Below, piece after piece: positions 1-7,823 of a DNA stretch of 34,422 bases; position 1 is the first letter of the stretch; each line of letters begins with the position of its first letter. Where the stretch lies: contig CAZFVY010000080.1 in the NCBI GenBank assembly GCA_964522665.1, positions 1-34,422 on the forward strand. The letters run 5' to 3'. Origin of the DNA: CAZFVY01 sp964522665 (GTDB lineage: Bacteria > Verrucomicrobiota > Verrucomicrobiia > Limisphaerales > CAZFVY01). Below the pieces are notes generated by a model. That model worked only from the letters and a program-made list of their open reading frames with translations, was not told where the DNA came from and did not search any database. The position numbers were made by a program, and so were the translations under genes.

Positions 1-19
1 GGGGCGGCGGCCGGCGCCA

Positions 20-117
20 CAACCCGCTTCGGGGTTGGAGCGGGACGGACCGGATACCCAAGGTTGCCCGCGGCGCGGGACAACCTTGGGCTTTGGGACG
101 GAATCCCTCCAGGATTC
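20..117. repeat. Dispersed palindromic repeat, copy 1
   Basis: Three hairpins in a row. CAACCC (20-25) pairs with GGGTTG (32-37). CCCAAGGTTG (57-66) pairs with CAACCTTGGG (81-90), and the inner CCCGC/GCGGG continues the stem with one unpaired A. GAATCC (101-106) pairs with GGATTC (112-117). The same architecture (CCCAA-type long stem next to a GAATCC...GGATTC hairpin) recurs at 14757-15020 and partly at 16598-16661, so this is a dispersed repeat family rather than a single terminator. Confidence 0.6.
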
Positions 118-509
118 TTTCACTAGATCATCTCCTAAAACCGAAGGAAGCGACCCTTGCTCAAAAAACGGGTCGACACGACTCGCACGGCAGGATTTAG
201 ATGCGTCTCCCCTGCGAAACGCGAGGGTTTTGGTTGTTCCGGACCCTCCCCACCAACCACGAACGACAGACGGCCACTCGCTCGCCGGCTCTCGGGCATT
301 TCGTTTGACCGCCTGCCATTTGCCTGAGTAGTAGTTTCTAGCGCACCCTGGCCTTGGCCCATTCAACGAGCGTTAATTCCATGATCTGGGTGATCTTCGC
401 CACAGGCAAGCGCGTCAACAATCAGATGATCAAGCGATTTATTCCCACGGCGCCAGCAATTTCCCTAAAGCGTGCGCTCGTCATTTCGAGGCGCTCGCCA
501 ATGGCCGCC
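118..509. other. Non-coding stretch with a possible decayed reading frame
   Basis: No intact gene is convincing here. On the minus strand a frame runs from about 517 down to a TAG at 338-340 and reads like protein at its end (PVAKITQIMELTLVEWAK), but a TGA at 422-424 interrupts it. It may be the remnant of a gene, or chance. The rest of the stretch shows nothing recognisable. Confidence 0.25.
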
Positions 510-1514
510 TCAGCTTAGGCGGACGAGCATCTTGCCGATATTCTTCCCCTCGAAGAGGCCGAGGAAGGCCCCTACGGCTTGGTCAATCCCGTCCACGACC
601 GTTTCCTTGCTCTTGAGTTTTCCGTCGCGGAAGTAGCCGCCGACTTCTTTTTCGAATTCGTCCTGTCGGTCCATCCAATCGCGGACGAGCAGCCCCTTCA
701 TCGTCAATCGTTTGGTGACCATGTTAAAAAGGTTCGACGGACCCGGGCGCGGCTTCTGGTCGTTGTAGCCGGAGATGGAGCCGCAGGCGATGATTCGCCC
801 GTGTAGCCGCATCGCGCCCAGCGCGGCCTCGAGGGTCTCGCCGCCGACGTTGTCGAAATAAACGTCGATGCCGTCCGGCGCCACCACGTTGAGTTGTTCT
901 CCGACCGAGCCGATCTTGTAATTGAAGACTCCATCGAAGCCGCACTCGTTGCGGAGGAAGGCGAGCTTTTCCGGCGACCCGGCCGAGCCAATCACCCGGC
1001 AGCCATACAATTTGGCCAATTGTCCCGCCACGCTTCCGACCGCGCCGGCGGCGCCCGAAATGAAGACGATCTCCCCGGGTTGAATTTCCGCGAGCTTCAA
1101 CCCAAGCCACGCGGTCATTCCCGGAAATCCGAGGGCGCCGAGATAAACCGAAATTGGCTGAAGTTCCCGATTGACCCGGCGCACCGATTTCGGCGACGCG
1201 ATAAAATACTCCCGCCACCCAAGATTGGAGATAACGAGGTCACCGGGCTTAAGCTCCTCGGCGCGGGACTCGACAACTTCGCCGATGGCGCCGCCTTCGA
1301 GCGTCTTGCCCAATTCGAATGGTGGCACGTACGATTTGCGGTCGCGCATGCGGCCGCGCATGTACGGATCCACCGACATGAAAAGGTTGCGCACCAACGC
1401 TTGCTGGTCGGGTAACGGTCCCAGCTCCGTCTCTTCCAGGCTAAAATTGGCTTCGGTGGGAATCCCCTCAGGGCGGGAGACCAACCGAATCTCGCGGCTG
1501 ATGACTTTTGGCAT
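510..1514 (-). CDS. NADP-dependent oxidoreductase, MDR superfamily (CurA/prostaglandin-reductase-like)
   Basis: The 334-residue protein has the usual length and order of the zinc-independent medium-chain reductases that reduce alpha,beta-unsaturated ketones with NADPH (curcumin reductase, leukotriene B4 12-hydroxydehydrogenase group). The N-terminal catalytic fold carries VDPYMRGRM (48-56). The LGALGFPGMTAWLGL segment (125-139) precedes the Rossmann fold with SGAAGAVGS (153-161) and the strand-turn GCRVIGSAGS (171-180). No zinc-binding cysteines are seen, as expected for this branch. It is probably cytoplasmic. It lies 90 bases downstream of the RNB ribonuclease gene on the same strand and may share its transcript. 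The family assignment is firm; the physiological substrate is unknown. Confidence 0.93.
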   Translation of the reverse strand: MPKVISREIRLVSRPEGIPTEANFSLEETELGPLPDQQALVRNLFMSVDPYMRGRMRDRKSYVPPFELGKTLEGGAIGEVVESRAEELKPGDLVISNLGWREYFIASPKSVRRVNRELQPISVYLGALGFPGMTAWLGLKLAEIQPGEIVFISGAAGAVGSVAGQLAKLYGCRVIGSAGSPEKLAFLRNECGFDGVFNYKIGSVGEQLNVVAPDGIDVYFDNVGGETLEAALGAMRLHGRIIACGSISGYNDQKPRPGPSNLFNMVTKRLTMKGLLVRDWMDRQDEFEKEVGGYFRDGKLKSKETVVDGIDQAVGAFLGLFEGKNIGKMLVRLS

Positions 1515-1604
1515 AGGCTGGAAATCTGCTCAGTCCCTCGTCCGTTCTCAAGTTCAATAGGATAGATTTGGCCGGGCGGCGGACGCGGTCGGGCTTGACA
1601 GCCT

Positions 1605-3077
1605 TCAATCGCGGACGAAGTCGATGAAACCGCGTTCGACGTCGGTACAGACAAGTTTGACCTTCACTCGATCGCCGACGTCAAGCCCTTGGAATCCGCG
1701 CTCCAAGCGTCCTTCGGTCGGAGGCTGAAAGATGCGCACCCACGTGCCTTTTGCGGCGGCGCCGGTGACGATGGCGTCAAAGCTCGTGCCTATTCGCTCG
1801 GAGAGCAGCAGCGCCGCCGCCGATTTCCGGACCCGCCGCTCAACTTTCGAGGCCGCATCCTCCCGCTCGGTGCAGCGCTTCGCCAAGTCCTTCAATTCGT
1901 CCACGGTGTACGGCTCCGGCGCGCCCGCCAGAGCCGCCTTGAGCAGCCGTTGGGTGATCAGGTCTGGGAAACGCCGGTTCGGGGCGGTCGAATGCGTGTA
2001 GTCTCGAACGGCCAGCCCGAAGTGACCCGGTGGTTCCGCGCCGGGCAGATCGACCGCGTACTCGCCTCTTCCGATGAGCTTGACGACCGCCAGAGAGACA
2101 TCGGCAAACGTTTCTGGTGAGGCTTGGCGGCGCCGCGTCAGAAAGCCTTCGAGCGCGATGGCGTCGGGCTTTTCGGGCAACTTGTCTTTCCAGCGTCCAG
2201 CCAGTTCCACGATTCTGGCCCAGCGCTCGGGCGACCGCAGAACGCGGCGTAGCGAAGGGAATTGTTTGGCCGCGAGGTAAGTTGCGGTGACCCCGTTCGC
2301 GGCGATCATGAAATCCTCGATGATCTGCTTGGCCCGATTCGGTGGGTCCAGCGTGAGATCGGAAAGGCGATCGCCGGTGAAGGCCGCCTTAGGCTCGATC
2401 GTTTCGAGACTCAATGCTCCGTGGCGCCGTCGCTGTTCCACGAGCTTTTGCGCGACGCCATCCTGGAGGCGGAGATTCGCCTCGAGGCCCAGGACCGCCC
2501 GCACTCGCAGCGGCGTCGAGCCACGTCCCGCCAGCCAGGCCGCCACGCTTGGGTACGCCAACTTCGCCTGGTTCCGCACACGCGCGCGGTAAAGCTCCGA
2601 GGCGGCGAGGGAACCGTCCGCGTTGAATACCATGTCAACCACGACCGCGATCCGGTCTTGGTCCTCATTCAACGAGGTAAGATTGGTGGACAACTCCAAT
2701 GGCAGCATCGGGAAGATCGTCGCCGGGGTGTAAACCGACGTCGTGTTCCGGGCGGCATGATCGTCGAGCGCCGAGCTTTTTCGCACGAGCGCGTCAACGT
2801 CCGCCACGGCCACGAGAATCCTCACCTGCCCGTCGGCGAGCGTCTCGGCGGCCGTCAACTGGTCGAGGTCGCGGGAATCATCGTTGTCGATCGAGGCCCA
2901 GAGCCGGTCACGCAGGTCCCGCGCGTCGTTCGGCGCGCTGGCGGCGGCGCGGAGGCCCGCCACCTCTTTCAACGCCGCCGCCGGAAAGTCCGGCTCCAAG
3001 TCGCGGTCCAGCATCGCTTGCCGCGCGATCTCGGCCAGCGTGTTCCGGTCAGAATTCTTTGGCGTGGGCGAGGTCAT
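1605..3077 (-). CDS. RNB-domain (RNase II/R family) exoribonuclease, short form
   Basis: A 490-residue protein with the RNB catalytic core of 3'-5' exoribonucleases. The metal-binding motif is IDNDDSRDLDQ (63-73), giving D64, D70 and D72; the fourth acidic position of the usual I-D-x5-D-x-D-D motif is Gln73. STAPNRRFPDLITQR, about three quarters along, is the conserved C-terminal RNB segment. The last ~60 residues look like a degenerate S1 fold. Cold-shock domains are absent, and the length is shorter than E. coli RNase II (644 aa) or RNase R (813 aa), so this belongs to the short RNB proteins. Its ATG overlaps the stop of the upstream DUF2950 gene (ATGA, 3074-3077), which suggests translational coupling. 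Likely role is RNA turnover; activity is uncertain given Gln73. Confidence 0.9.
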   Translation of the reverse strand: MTSPTPKNSDRNTLAEIARQAMLDRDLEPDFPAAALKEVAGLRAAASAPNDARDLRDRLWASIDNDDSRDLDQLTAAETLADGQVRILVAVADVDALVRKSSALDDHAARNTTSVYTPATIFPMLPLELSTNLTSLNEDQDRIAVVVDMVFNADGSLAASELYRARVRNQAKLAYPSVAAWLAGRGSTPLRVRAVLGLEANLRLQDGVAQKLVEQRRRHGALSLETIEPKAAFTGDRLSDLTLDPPNRAKQIIEDFMIAANGVTATYLAAKQFPSLRRVLRSPERWARIVELAGRWKDKLPEKPDAIALEGFLTRRRQASPETFADVSLAVVKLIGRGEYAVDLPGAEPPGHFGLAVRDYTHSTAPNRRFPDLITQRLLKAALAGAPEPYTVDELKDLAKRCTEREDAASKVERRVRKSAAALLLSERIGTSFDAIVTGAAAKGTWVRIFQPPTEGRLERGFQGLDVGDRVKVKLVCTDVERGFIDFVRD

Positions 3078-4075
3078 TTTTCGGAGACCGCGTCCAGTAT
3101 TCCCGTATCTTTGACCAGCGTCCAGTCGCCATCCGGGTTAAACGCCCGCAAGGCCCCGGCGATTCGAGCCGTTTTCTCGCCCAGGTTCCTTTGAAAGATC
3201 TGGCCGTCCTGATTGACGATGAACGTCATGATGCCCGACTGATCCCAAACCTCGGGATAAGCGACGAGCGCGAAGCCCTTGGTCATCGCGCTCCCGGTAA
3301 GATAGTCCATCCGGCCACCGGACGCCGCTCTGCCTTGTCGGGTCAAGATCCGGAAATAATAGCCATGAAATGGCTTCGGCCCCGGACCGCTTTTTCGGCC
3401 GTAACCCTCGGCGTGAGCTTCCGCCACCAGAGGGCCAAACGGACTCGGCGGCTCATTCGGTCCGACTTCCCAATAAAGCCCGTCCTTCTTTCCTGGCGTA
3501 CTTTTGAATTTCTGCGCGAAGGTCGGCTCGTTGCCGCCGTCAAAGTGGGCGCTGGCGTATTGGCGCTCCGCCGTCACAAACGCGCGGCAAACGCCGATGG
3601 CATGGAGCTCATCTTTGCCGATGTGCCGATAAATGATCTCCGCCTTGCCCGCCGCGGTGTCGAACCGCCACTGACCGTCCACTTTTACCAGGGGAATTGG
3701 CATGGGCCAGTTGTTCGTTCCGATCTCAAAGGTCACCCGGTCCTCCCCCTCTTTCAACGGCACGAAACCTTGCGCCAAAACCGTGGCGAACCGTTGCGCG
3801 TTGTTCGCGTCCTGCACGTCGTCACCGGTCGCCAGTTCGTCGTATTGCGGGCCGAAGATCTCGCGCAAGGCCGCTTTATCCTTGCCCTCGGCGGCCGCCT
3901 GCAGCGCGCGCATCGCCTCGTCGGGCGACGCGAACGACCGGCTGGCTCCGCCCGAAGTGGTCGCGGTTTTCGCTTCCGCCGCCGAAAGCGCGCGCGCGGA
4001 AATCGAGAGAACGCCCGCGCAAACCGCGATGGCCACGAGACGGGCGCCTAGTTTTGAATGGGTTAGAAATATCAT
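3074..4075 (-). CDS. DUF2950 family secreted protein
   Basis: The 333-residue product begins with a signal peptide (MIFLTHSKLGARLVAIAV then a hydrophobic stretch ending around ALSAAEA, residues 30-35). The body matches DUF2950: FASPDEAMRAL (48-58), IFGPQYDELATGDDVQDA (73-90), NWPMPIPLVKVDGQWRFDT (122-140) and IIYRHIGKDELHAI (147-160). The C-terminal part has FHGYYFRILTRQG and KGFALVAYPEVWDQSGIMTF. The frame is open further upstream, but I place the start at 4075 because the signal peptide begins there and the upstream extension is Arg/Ser-rich and unlike the family. DUF2950 proteins are exported and functionally uncharacterised, often beside a DUF3300 gene; none is present here. The stop overlaps the ribonuclease start by four bases. 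A lipoprotein gene ends 40 bases upstream. Confidence 0.88.
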   Translation of the reverse strand: MIFLTHSKLGARLVAIAVCAGVLSISARALSAAEAKTATTSGGASRSFASPDEAMRALQAAAEGKDKAALREIFGPQYDELATGDDVQDANNAQRFATVLAQGFVPLKEGEDRVTFEIGTNNWPMPIPLVKVDGQWRFDTAAGKAEIIYRHIGKDELHAIGVCRAFVTAERQYASAHFDGGNEPTFAQKFKSTPGKKDGLYWEVGPNEPPSPFGPLVAEAHAEGYGRKSGPGPKPFHGYYFRILTRQGRAASGGRMDYLTGSAMTKGFALVAYPEVWDQSGIMTFIVNQDGQIFQRNLGEKTARIAGALRAFNPDGDWTLVKDTGILDAVSEK

Positions 4076-4115
4076 AAGTTCTGCAAATTGGTTGCGCTTC
4101 AATGAGTCCGCTGGA

Positions 4116-4367
4116 TCAATGTCTTTCCTCGCGCCCGTGGGCAGGGTGCGCCACCGCGTGACTTTCGGCGCCGCGACGACTGTACTCGTGAACGTCGTGT
4201 CCTCGTTCGTAGCCACCGCCGAAGAGATAGAGATCCGGTCCCGGCGCCACCACGACCGCGCCGCCGTAACCTCCACCCACATATCCGACGCATCCGGTCA
4301 GCCCCGCCGCCACCAAGACGCCGAATCCAATCCGGAGCTGGTCCGTCAACTTGTTCGCCTGTTTCAT
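4116..4367 (-). CDS. Small Gly/His-rich lipoprotein
   Basis: An 83-residue product with a basic N-terminus, a hydrophobic segment and the lipobox LTGC (23-26), which predicts lipid attachment at Cys26 and envelope location. The mature part is glycine-rich (GYVGGGYGG) and then polar with several histidines (ERGHDVHEYSRRGAESHAV). I know of similar short lipoproteins with a 'DVH-YS-RGAES' tail in Verrucomicrobia; no function is established. The start at 4367 is chosen because it gives a normal lipoprotein signal; the frame is open to 4469 but that extension is not signal-like. It lies 40 bases upstream of the DUF2950 gene and is probably co-transcribed. Confidence 0.65.
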   Translation of the reverse strand: MKQANKLTDQLRIGFGVLVAAGLTGCVGYVGGGYGGAVVVAPGPDLYLFGGGYERGHDVHEYSRRGAESHAVAHPAHGREERH

Positions 4368-4877
4368 AGAGATACTTTCATCCTGGAGGGGATAGACCGA
4401 CGCGTTGGGTCGAGTAAAGCCAATCGCCCGGCGCCGATTGACCAGCGCGCCAATCGCGGTCCGCGCCACTCTCGGCCCAGGGCCGTTGACGAGCCACCGG
4501 CCGTCAATTCGTTGGAGCGTTTTATCCTCACCCCGAAGAAACTAACCGATGCCTCGTCTGCCTCGCTATGGGGTGTATAACGCATTTGGAGAGTCGAGCC
4601 CAAACCGCCTTCTCAATGAAACGCGATCCGGGAATCCCCGTGGGGCATACGCCCACCTAGCAAAGACGACGCAAGGAGTCTAGGCTGCTCGCGGAATGAA
4701 CTCCGTCTCGCGAAACTGGGGACCAATCCGGTCCACGGAATCACGGGGGTGGCCGGCGCGGTTAGGAATATGACCGGCGTACGCCTAGCGGGACAAAACT
4801 GAATCGGTCGCTCTCGACCAACTGTCGCGGAAGGGCGACAACCGAAGCCGAACCCGGCACAGTGAAAGGATAATCTT
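4368..4877. other. Divergent intergenic region, no gene seen
   Basis: About 510 bases separate the minus-strand lipoprotein gene and the plus-strand stress cluster, so promoters for both directions must lie here. I found no convincing coding frame and no strong palindrome. The open frames on the minus strand are shadows of low-complexity codon use. The only clear signal is the ribosome-binding site GAAAGGA (4864-4870) seven bases before the ATG at 4878. Confidence 0.5.
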
Positions 4878-5027
4878 ATGTTGTACACTATCGCGGTCGT
4901 CTTGCTCGTGCTCTGGCTCCTGGGCATGGTGAGCAGCTATACCATCGGTGGATTCATCCACATTTTGCTCGTGGTCGCCGTCGTCATGATCCTTGTCAAC
5001 CTGATTACCGGGCGCCGCGGCCTCTGA
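4878..5027 (+). CDS. Lmo0937-family small membrane protein (DUF5670)
   Basis: A 49-residue two-helix membrane protein: MLYTIAVVLLVLWLLGMVSS, a YTIGGFIHIL turn, and a second hydrophobic helix ending in the positively charged tail TGRRGL. This is the exact plan of the Lmo0937/DUF5670 family (about 50 aa, inner membrane), found across bacteria and frequently beside CsbD and other general-stress genes. A Shine-Dalgarno GAAAGGA lies seven bases before the ATG. The gene is the first of a plus-strand row with DUF3185, Ohr and CsbD. Function is unknown. The genome neighbourhood suggests an envelope role in stress. The short length makes it easy to miss. Confidence 0.88.
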   Translation: MLYTIAVVLLVLWLLGMVSSYTIGGFIHILLVVAVVMILVNLITGRRGL

Positions 5028-5083
5028 CTCAACCCGACCGTCTGAACTTACCCACGACTAACTTACACTCTACTAATATCTCT

Positions 5084-5290
5084 ATGAACAACCTCGTCTC
5101 CCTCGCGCTGCTCGTTGGCGGCGTGGCGCTGATCATCGTCGGCGTCAACGCCACCAATTCCTTCAGTTCCGACGTCTCCCGCTTTTTTACCGGGTCGCCG
5201 ACCAACAAGGCCGTGTGGATGTTGATCGCCGGCTGCGTCTGCGCCGTCGTCGGTTTGGCCGGCATGGCGCGCGGATCAAAATCGGGCTAA
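5084..5290 (+). CDS. DUF3185 family small membrane protein
   Basis: A 68-residue protein with two hydrophobic helices (about 5-22 and 44-61) separated by the conserved polar loop NSFSSDVSRFFTGSPTNKAV. That loop and the length are diagnostic of DUF3185, a family of small inner-membrane proteins with no assigned biochemical function. A short basic C-terminus (RGSKSG) should face the cytoplasm. It starts 56 bases after the Lmo0937-like gene and is likely part of the same stress-related transcription unit. No clear ribosome-binding site is visible before the ATG. Confidence 0.88.
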   Translation: MNNLVSLALLVGGVALIIVGVNATNSFSSDVSRFFTGSPTNKAVWMLIAGCVCAVVGLAGMARGSKSG

Positions 5291-5410
5291 CAGCCCGTCA
5301 AACACCCGTGAATAGCGCTGGTTCGCCAGGAGCGGCCCGCCGCTGAGGCGCGGACACTTTGGCGCCGTCACCGCGTCGCGCCAGTCACTAGTCACTGAAT
5401 CAATACCTTT

Positions 5411-5824
5411 ATGAAAACACTCTTTACTTCCGAAGCCGTCTCAAAAGGCGGACGATCCGGGACCGTTGCCTCACCTGACGGGCTGCTAAATGTCACCCTC
5501 GGCAATCCGTTGGAAAAAGGCGCCGAAAAGCGCGGTCCCAATCCCGAGCTGCTGTTCGCGGGAGCCTATTCGGCCTGCTATCATGGCGCGGTCGGCGCGG
5601 CGGCCAAGAAACTAAACGTTCCGGTCACCGACTCGACCGTCCGAGCGTTGGTCAGCCTGATCGAGGATGAGCACGGCGGTTACGGCCTGGGCGTCGAACT
5701 GCACGCCAAGCTCCCAGGCGTCGATCCCGCCCTGGCTCAGCGAGTCATGGAGGAAGCGCACCACACGTGCCCCTACTCCAAAGCCCTTCGCGGCGCCGCC
5801 TTGGTCAAATTAGTCGTCGATTAG
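5411..5824 (+). CDS. Ohr/OsmC-family organic hydroperoxide reductase
   Basis: A 137-residue protein of standard Ohr size. The two redox cysteines are in the family positions: Cys56 in LFAGAYSACYHGAVG (48-62) and Cys120 in HHTCPYSKALRG. The N-terminal KGGRSGTVASPDGLLNVTL (12-30) and NPELLFA (44-50) are also conserved and supply the Arg and Glu that line the active site in Ohr. Members reduce organic and lipid hydroperoxides in the cytoplasm using lipoyl-dependent reductant. HTCPYSKA rather than the exact Ohr HxVCPYSxA is a small variation and a general OsmC-type peroxidase is possible. No MarR-type OhrR gene lies nearby. Confidence 0.9.
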   Translation: MKTLFTSEAVSKGGRSGTVASPDGLLNVTLGNPLEKGAEKRGPNPELLFAGAYSACYHGAVGAAAKKLNVPVTDSTVRALVSLIEDEHGGYGLGVELHAKLPGVDPALAQRVMEEAHHTCPYSKALRGAALVKLVVD

Positions 5825-5844
5825 GCGCCCGAGCCAACGGGCGC
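5825..5844 (+). terminator. Possible hairpin terminator after ohr-like gene
   Basis: GCGCCCG (5825-5831) and CGGGCGC (5838-5844) form a perfect 7-bp stem with a 6-base loop immediately after the TAG. There is no following T-run, so intrinsic termination is uncertain. Confidence 0.35.
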
Positions 5845-5937
5845 GCGCCCCGGATCACCTACTCCCCGACCTCGGGAAACACTTTGCCATCAAATTCGTC
5901 GGCAAATTACAGACTGTTAAACCAAAAACATATAACT

Positions 5938-6144
5938 ATGACCAAAATCGAAATTAAGGGCGACTGGAACATTGCCAAGGGTAAGTTGAAACAACGGTGG
6001 GCAAAACTTACCGACAACGACTTGACCTACGTTGAAGGCAAGGAATTGGAACTGGTTGGCCGGATTCAAAAGGCCACCGGTGAGACCCAGGAAGCCATCG
6101 AAAAGGCGATCCACGAGTCGTGCTCTTCCTGCTACAATAACTAA
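5938..6144 (+). CDS. CsbD-family general stress protein
   Basis: A 68-residue hydrophilic protein with the CsbD pattern: EIKGDWNIAKGKLKQRWAKL, then DNDLTYVEGKELELVGRIQK and a GETQEAIEKAIHE helix. CsbD proteins are small, highly charged, induced in the general stress response of many bacteria, and of unknown mechanism. The start at 5938 is set by homology; the frame is open upstream to 5767 but overlaps the ohr-like gene and is not CsbD-like. An unusual feature is the C-terminal SCSSCYNN, with two cysteines that typical CsbD proteins lack. It is the last gene of the 4878-6144 cluster and is followed by a hairpin. Confidence 0.9.
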   Translation: MTKIEIKGDWNIAKGKLKQRWAKLTDNDLTYVEGKELELVGRIQKATGETQEAIEKAIHESCSSCYNN

Positions 6145-6166
6145 GCGCGAGCAGGAGGCTTGGCTA

Positions 6167-6194
6167 CGTTGGCGTCGCATTCGCGGCGCCAACG
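6167..6194 (+). terminator. Possible terminator hairpin after csbD-like gene
   Basis: CGTTGGCG (6167-6174) and CGCCAACG (6187-6194) pair perfectly around a 12-base loop, 22 bases after the CsbD stop codon. Only a short TTT follows, so this could also be an RNA-stabilising hairpin. Confidence 0.4.
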
Positions 6195-6309
6195 CAGGTT
6201 TGCTCTTGGCGAACACCCTCTGGTTTGACCGCTCGTCGCTGACCGGCGCACGCGTACGATCGAGGGTCTCGCGTGTTTTTTTCCATGCTCAGCGCCGTCG
6301 GCGCGCGCC

Positions 6310-7218
6310 TCAGAACCGGAACGTAACCGCCATGTGAATCCGGTAATCCGGAACCACCTGGACGCCCGTGCCGAAAATGCTCACCGGCACATCGACCCCG
6401 GCTTGCGCGCTCAGGCTGCCGCCCCAGGTGAAATTGACCTGCGGGCCGAGGTAAACGATCGTCTCCGCGGAATCAGGATCAGCCACGCCATAAAACGTGT
6501 CCTTGCCTTTGTACTCCCCCGAGACGACCGCCTGGAGCGCCAGCGTGTAGGTGTGGCCTAGCGCGAGAAAGTATCCCGGCCCGCCCGACCAGGTAAGGTC
6601 ATTGGCGTATTGATGGCCAAAATCACCTTCGGAACGAATCGAGTATTGCGTGTTCGCGGTCAGAAACAGCTTCGTCCATCGGGCGAAAATCCCGGTCCCG
6701 ACCACGCCGTCGAACGACCCGGATCCGAGCGCCAGGTCATGGCCGCCAATGCCCGCGGAGAAATCGTCACCACCCAGACGCGCCGAGTCGCCCGTCGGGA
6801 ACTTGACCCCGCCCAGCGCCGTCCAGGTAAACGTGAACGCTTCCCCCATTTTCTGGTAAACGCGGTAATTCGCGACCAGCGAAAGGTCGCCCACGCCATT
6901 CTCGGAGCCGTGGGCGTCGCTCGACCCAAACGAACGATAGATAATCGGCAGATTCAACTGCAGGCTCAGCCGGTCGCTGAACGTGTAACCGGCGAAGACC
7001 TGCGCGACCGAACTATTGATGTACTCGCCGTCATTGGCGATTTTGTGCCCGTCCTCTTGCAGGGTTCCGAAACGAGTGTATTGCTCGGCCAGGCCGGCGT
7101 AGAAACCCCGTCCAGCGGCGCCGCTGGCCTCCGAAACGGAATAGACCGCGCACAAATCACACCCCATGGTCGGCAACGCGACGATGCCCGCCAAAACTGA
7201 CAAACTTAATGCTTGCAT
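6310..7218 (-). CDS. Putative outer-membrane beta-barrel protein with N-terminal CDLC motif
   Basis: A 302-residue protein with a signal-peptide-like start (MQALSLSVLAGIVALPTMG), followed at once by CDLCAVY (20-26). The rest alternates short amphipathic strands and polar turns (SLQLNLPIIYR, FTWTALGGVKFPTGD, YTLALQAVVSGEYKG, QVNFTWGGSLSAQAGVDVPV) and ends in MAVTFRF, an aromatic C-terminal strand as in outer-membrane barrels. It resembles the 'transporter/MetA-like' barrel group. The start at 7218 is preferred because GGAG sits six bases before it. The C-x-x-C right at the signal-peptide end could be a lipidation or metal/redox site. The CPVC-motif gene lies 110 bases upstream on the same strand. 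The substrate is unknown. Confidence 0.7.
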   Translation of the reverse strand: MQALSLSVLAGIVALPTMGCDLCAVYSVSEASGAAGRGFYAGLAEQYTRFGTLQEDGHKIANDGEYINSSVAQVFAGYTFSDRLSLQLNLPIIYRSFGSSDAHGSENGVGDLSLVANYRVYQKMGEAFTFTWTALGGVKFPTGDSARLGGDDFSAGIGGHDLALGSGSFDGVVGTGIFARWTKLFLTANTQYSIRSEGDFGHQYANDLTWSGGPGYFLALGHTYTLALQAVVSGEYKGKDTFYGVADPDSAETIVYLGPQVNFTWGGSLSAQAGVDVPVSIFGTGVQVVPDYRIHMAVTFRF

Positions 7219-7328
7219 AACCAACTCCAGGGAGCGAGCCAGCCGACCGGCCAGTCTCGCATTAACATAGAAACCAACGCTGCCTTTTGCGCGCGCGCGC
7301 AACACAGACTTGACTGCAGGAATAGCGA

Positions 7329-7709
7329 CTAACCGAGGAGAGGCCGTGGGGGTGGAGTTGGCGGGGCTTCGGCGCGCGGCCGCGGGGCGGTCGAGAGCGC
7401 GAATTGACCGGCGACACGGGCCGGCCGGATCAGGATGGCCGGCGGCGCGTCGAGGAAGAAATCAAGCTTGGTATCCACCCGCGGCGAGTCTGGTCGCTTC
7501 TCGGATTTTTTGGACTCCGCGACCATTTTGCAAACTGGGCAGGGATGTTGTCCGTCAAAAGTCATCGCGAACGCCTCGCGCAACGTGGTGGTTTGAGCGT
7601 AGCTGAACACCATCCCAAGCCAGGCGAACGATTGCAGAAAAAACCATTGGCCGCCGGTCACACAGACCAACATCGCCACCAACAGGCCTTTGCCGAATCG
7701 ACGCCGCAC
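7329..7709 (-). CDS. Uncharacterised membrane-anchored protein with CPVC motif
   Basis: A 126-residue product starting with GTG. The N-terminus RRRFGKG is followed by hydrophobic stretch LLVAMLVCVTGGQW, which acts as signal or anchor. Next comes TFDGQHPCPVCKMVAESKKS (50-69), whose C-x-x-C is followed by Lys-rich residues. The remainder is proline-rich (TAPRPRAEAPPTPPP). I recall similar small Cys-motif proteins encoded near metal-transport or barrel genes in Verrucomicrobia, but the assignment is not secure. Its downstream neighbour also has a C-x-x-C motif (CDLC), suggesting a shared metal or redox theme. A weak start, an atypical codon and a repeat-rich upstream region lower confidence in the exact 5' end. 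Confidence 0.55.
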   Translation of the reverse strand: MRRRFGKGLLVAMLVCVTGGQWFFLQSFAWLGMVFSYAQTTTLREAFAMTFDGQHPCPVCKMVAESKKSEKRPDSPRVDTKLDFFLDAPPAILIRPARVAGQFALSTAPRPRAEAPPTPPPRPLLG

Positions 7710-7823
7710 GCCGAAGGATTAAGCCAAACGCCGTCGCGTTGCAAACAACAAAAGGCGAACCAAAACAGGCTTGGGCGCAGATCGTCGAGCAGTCTGCCGG
7801 CGACTTGACCGCGCCCTTCCAAT

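Noticed and set aside
2699..4051. Plus-strand frame of 450 codons
   Set aside because: Antisense to the RNB ribonuclease and DUF2950 genes, low complexity, no domain.
4613..4927. Minus-strand frame of 104 codons
   Set aside because: Overlaps the 5' end of the Lmo0937-like gene in antisense; no signal or motif.
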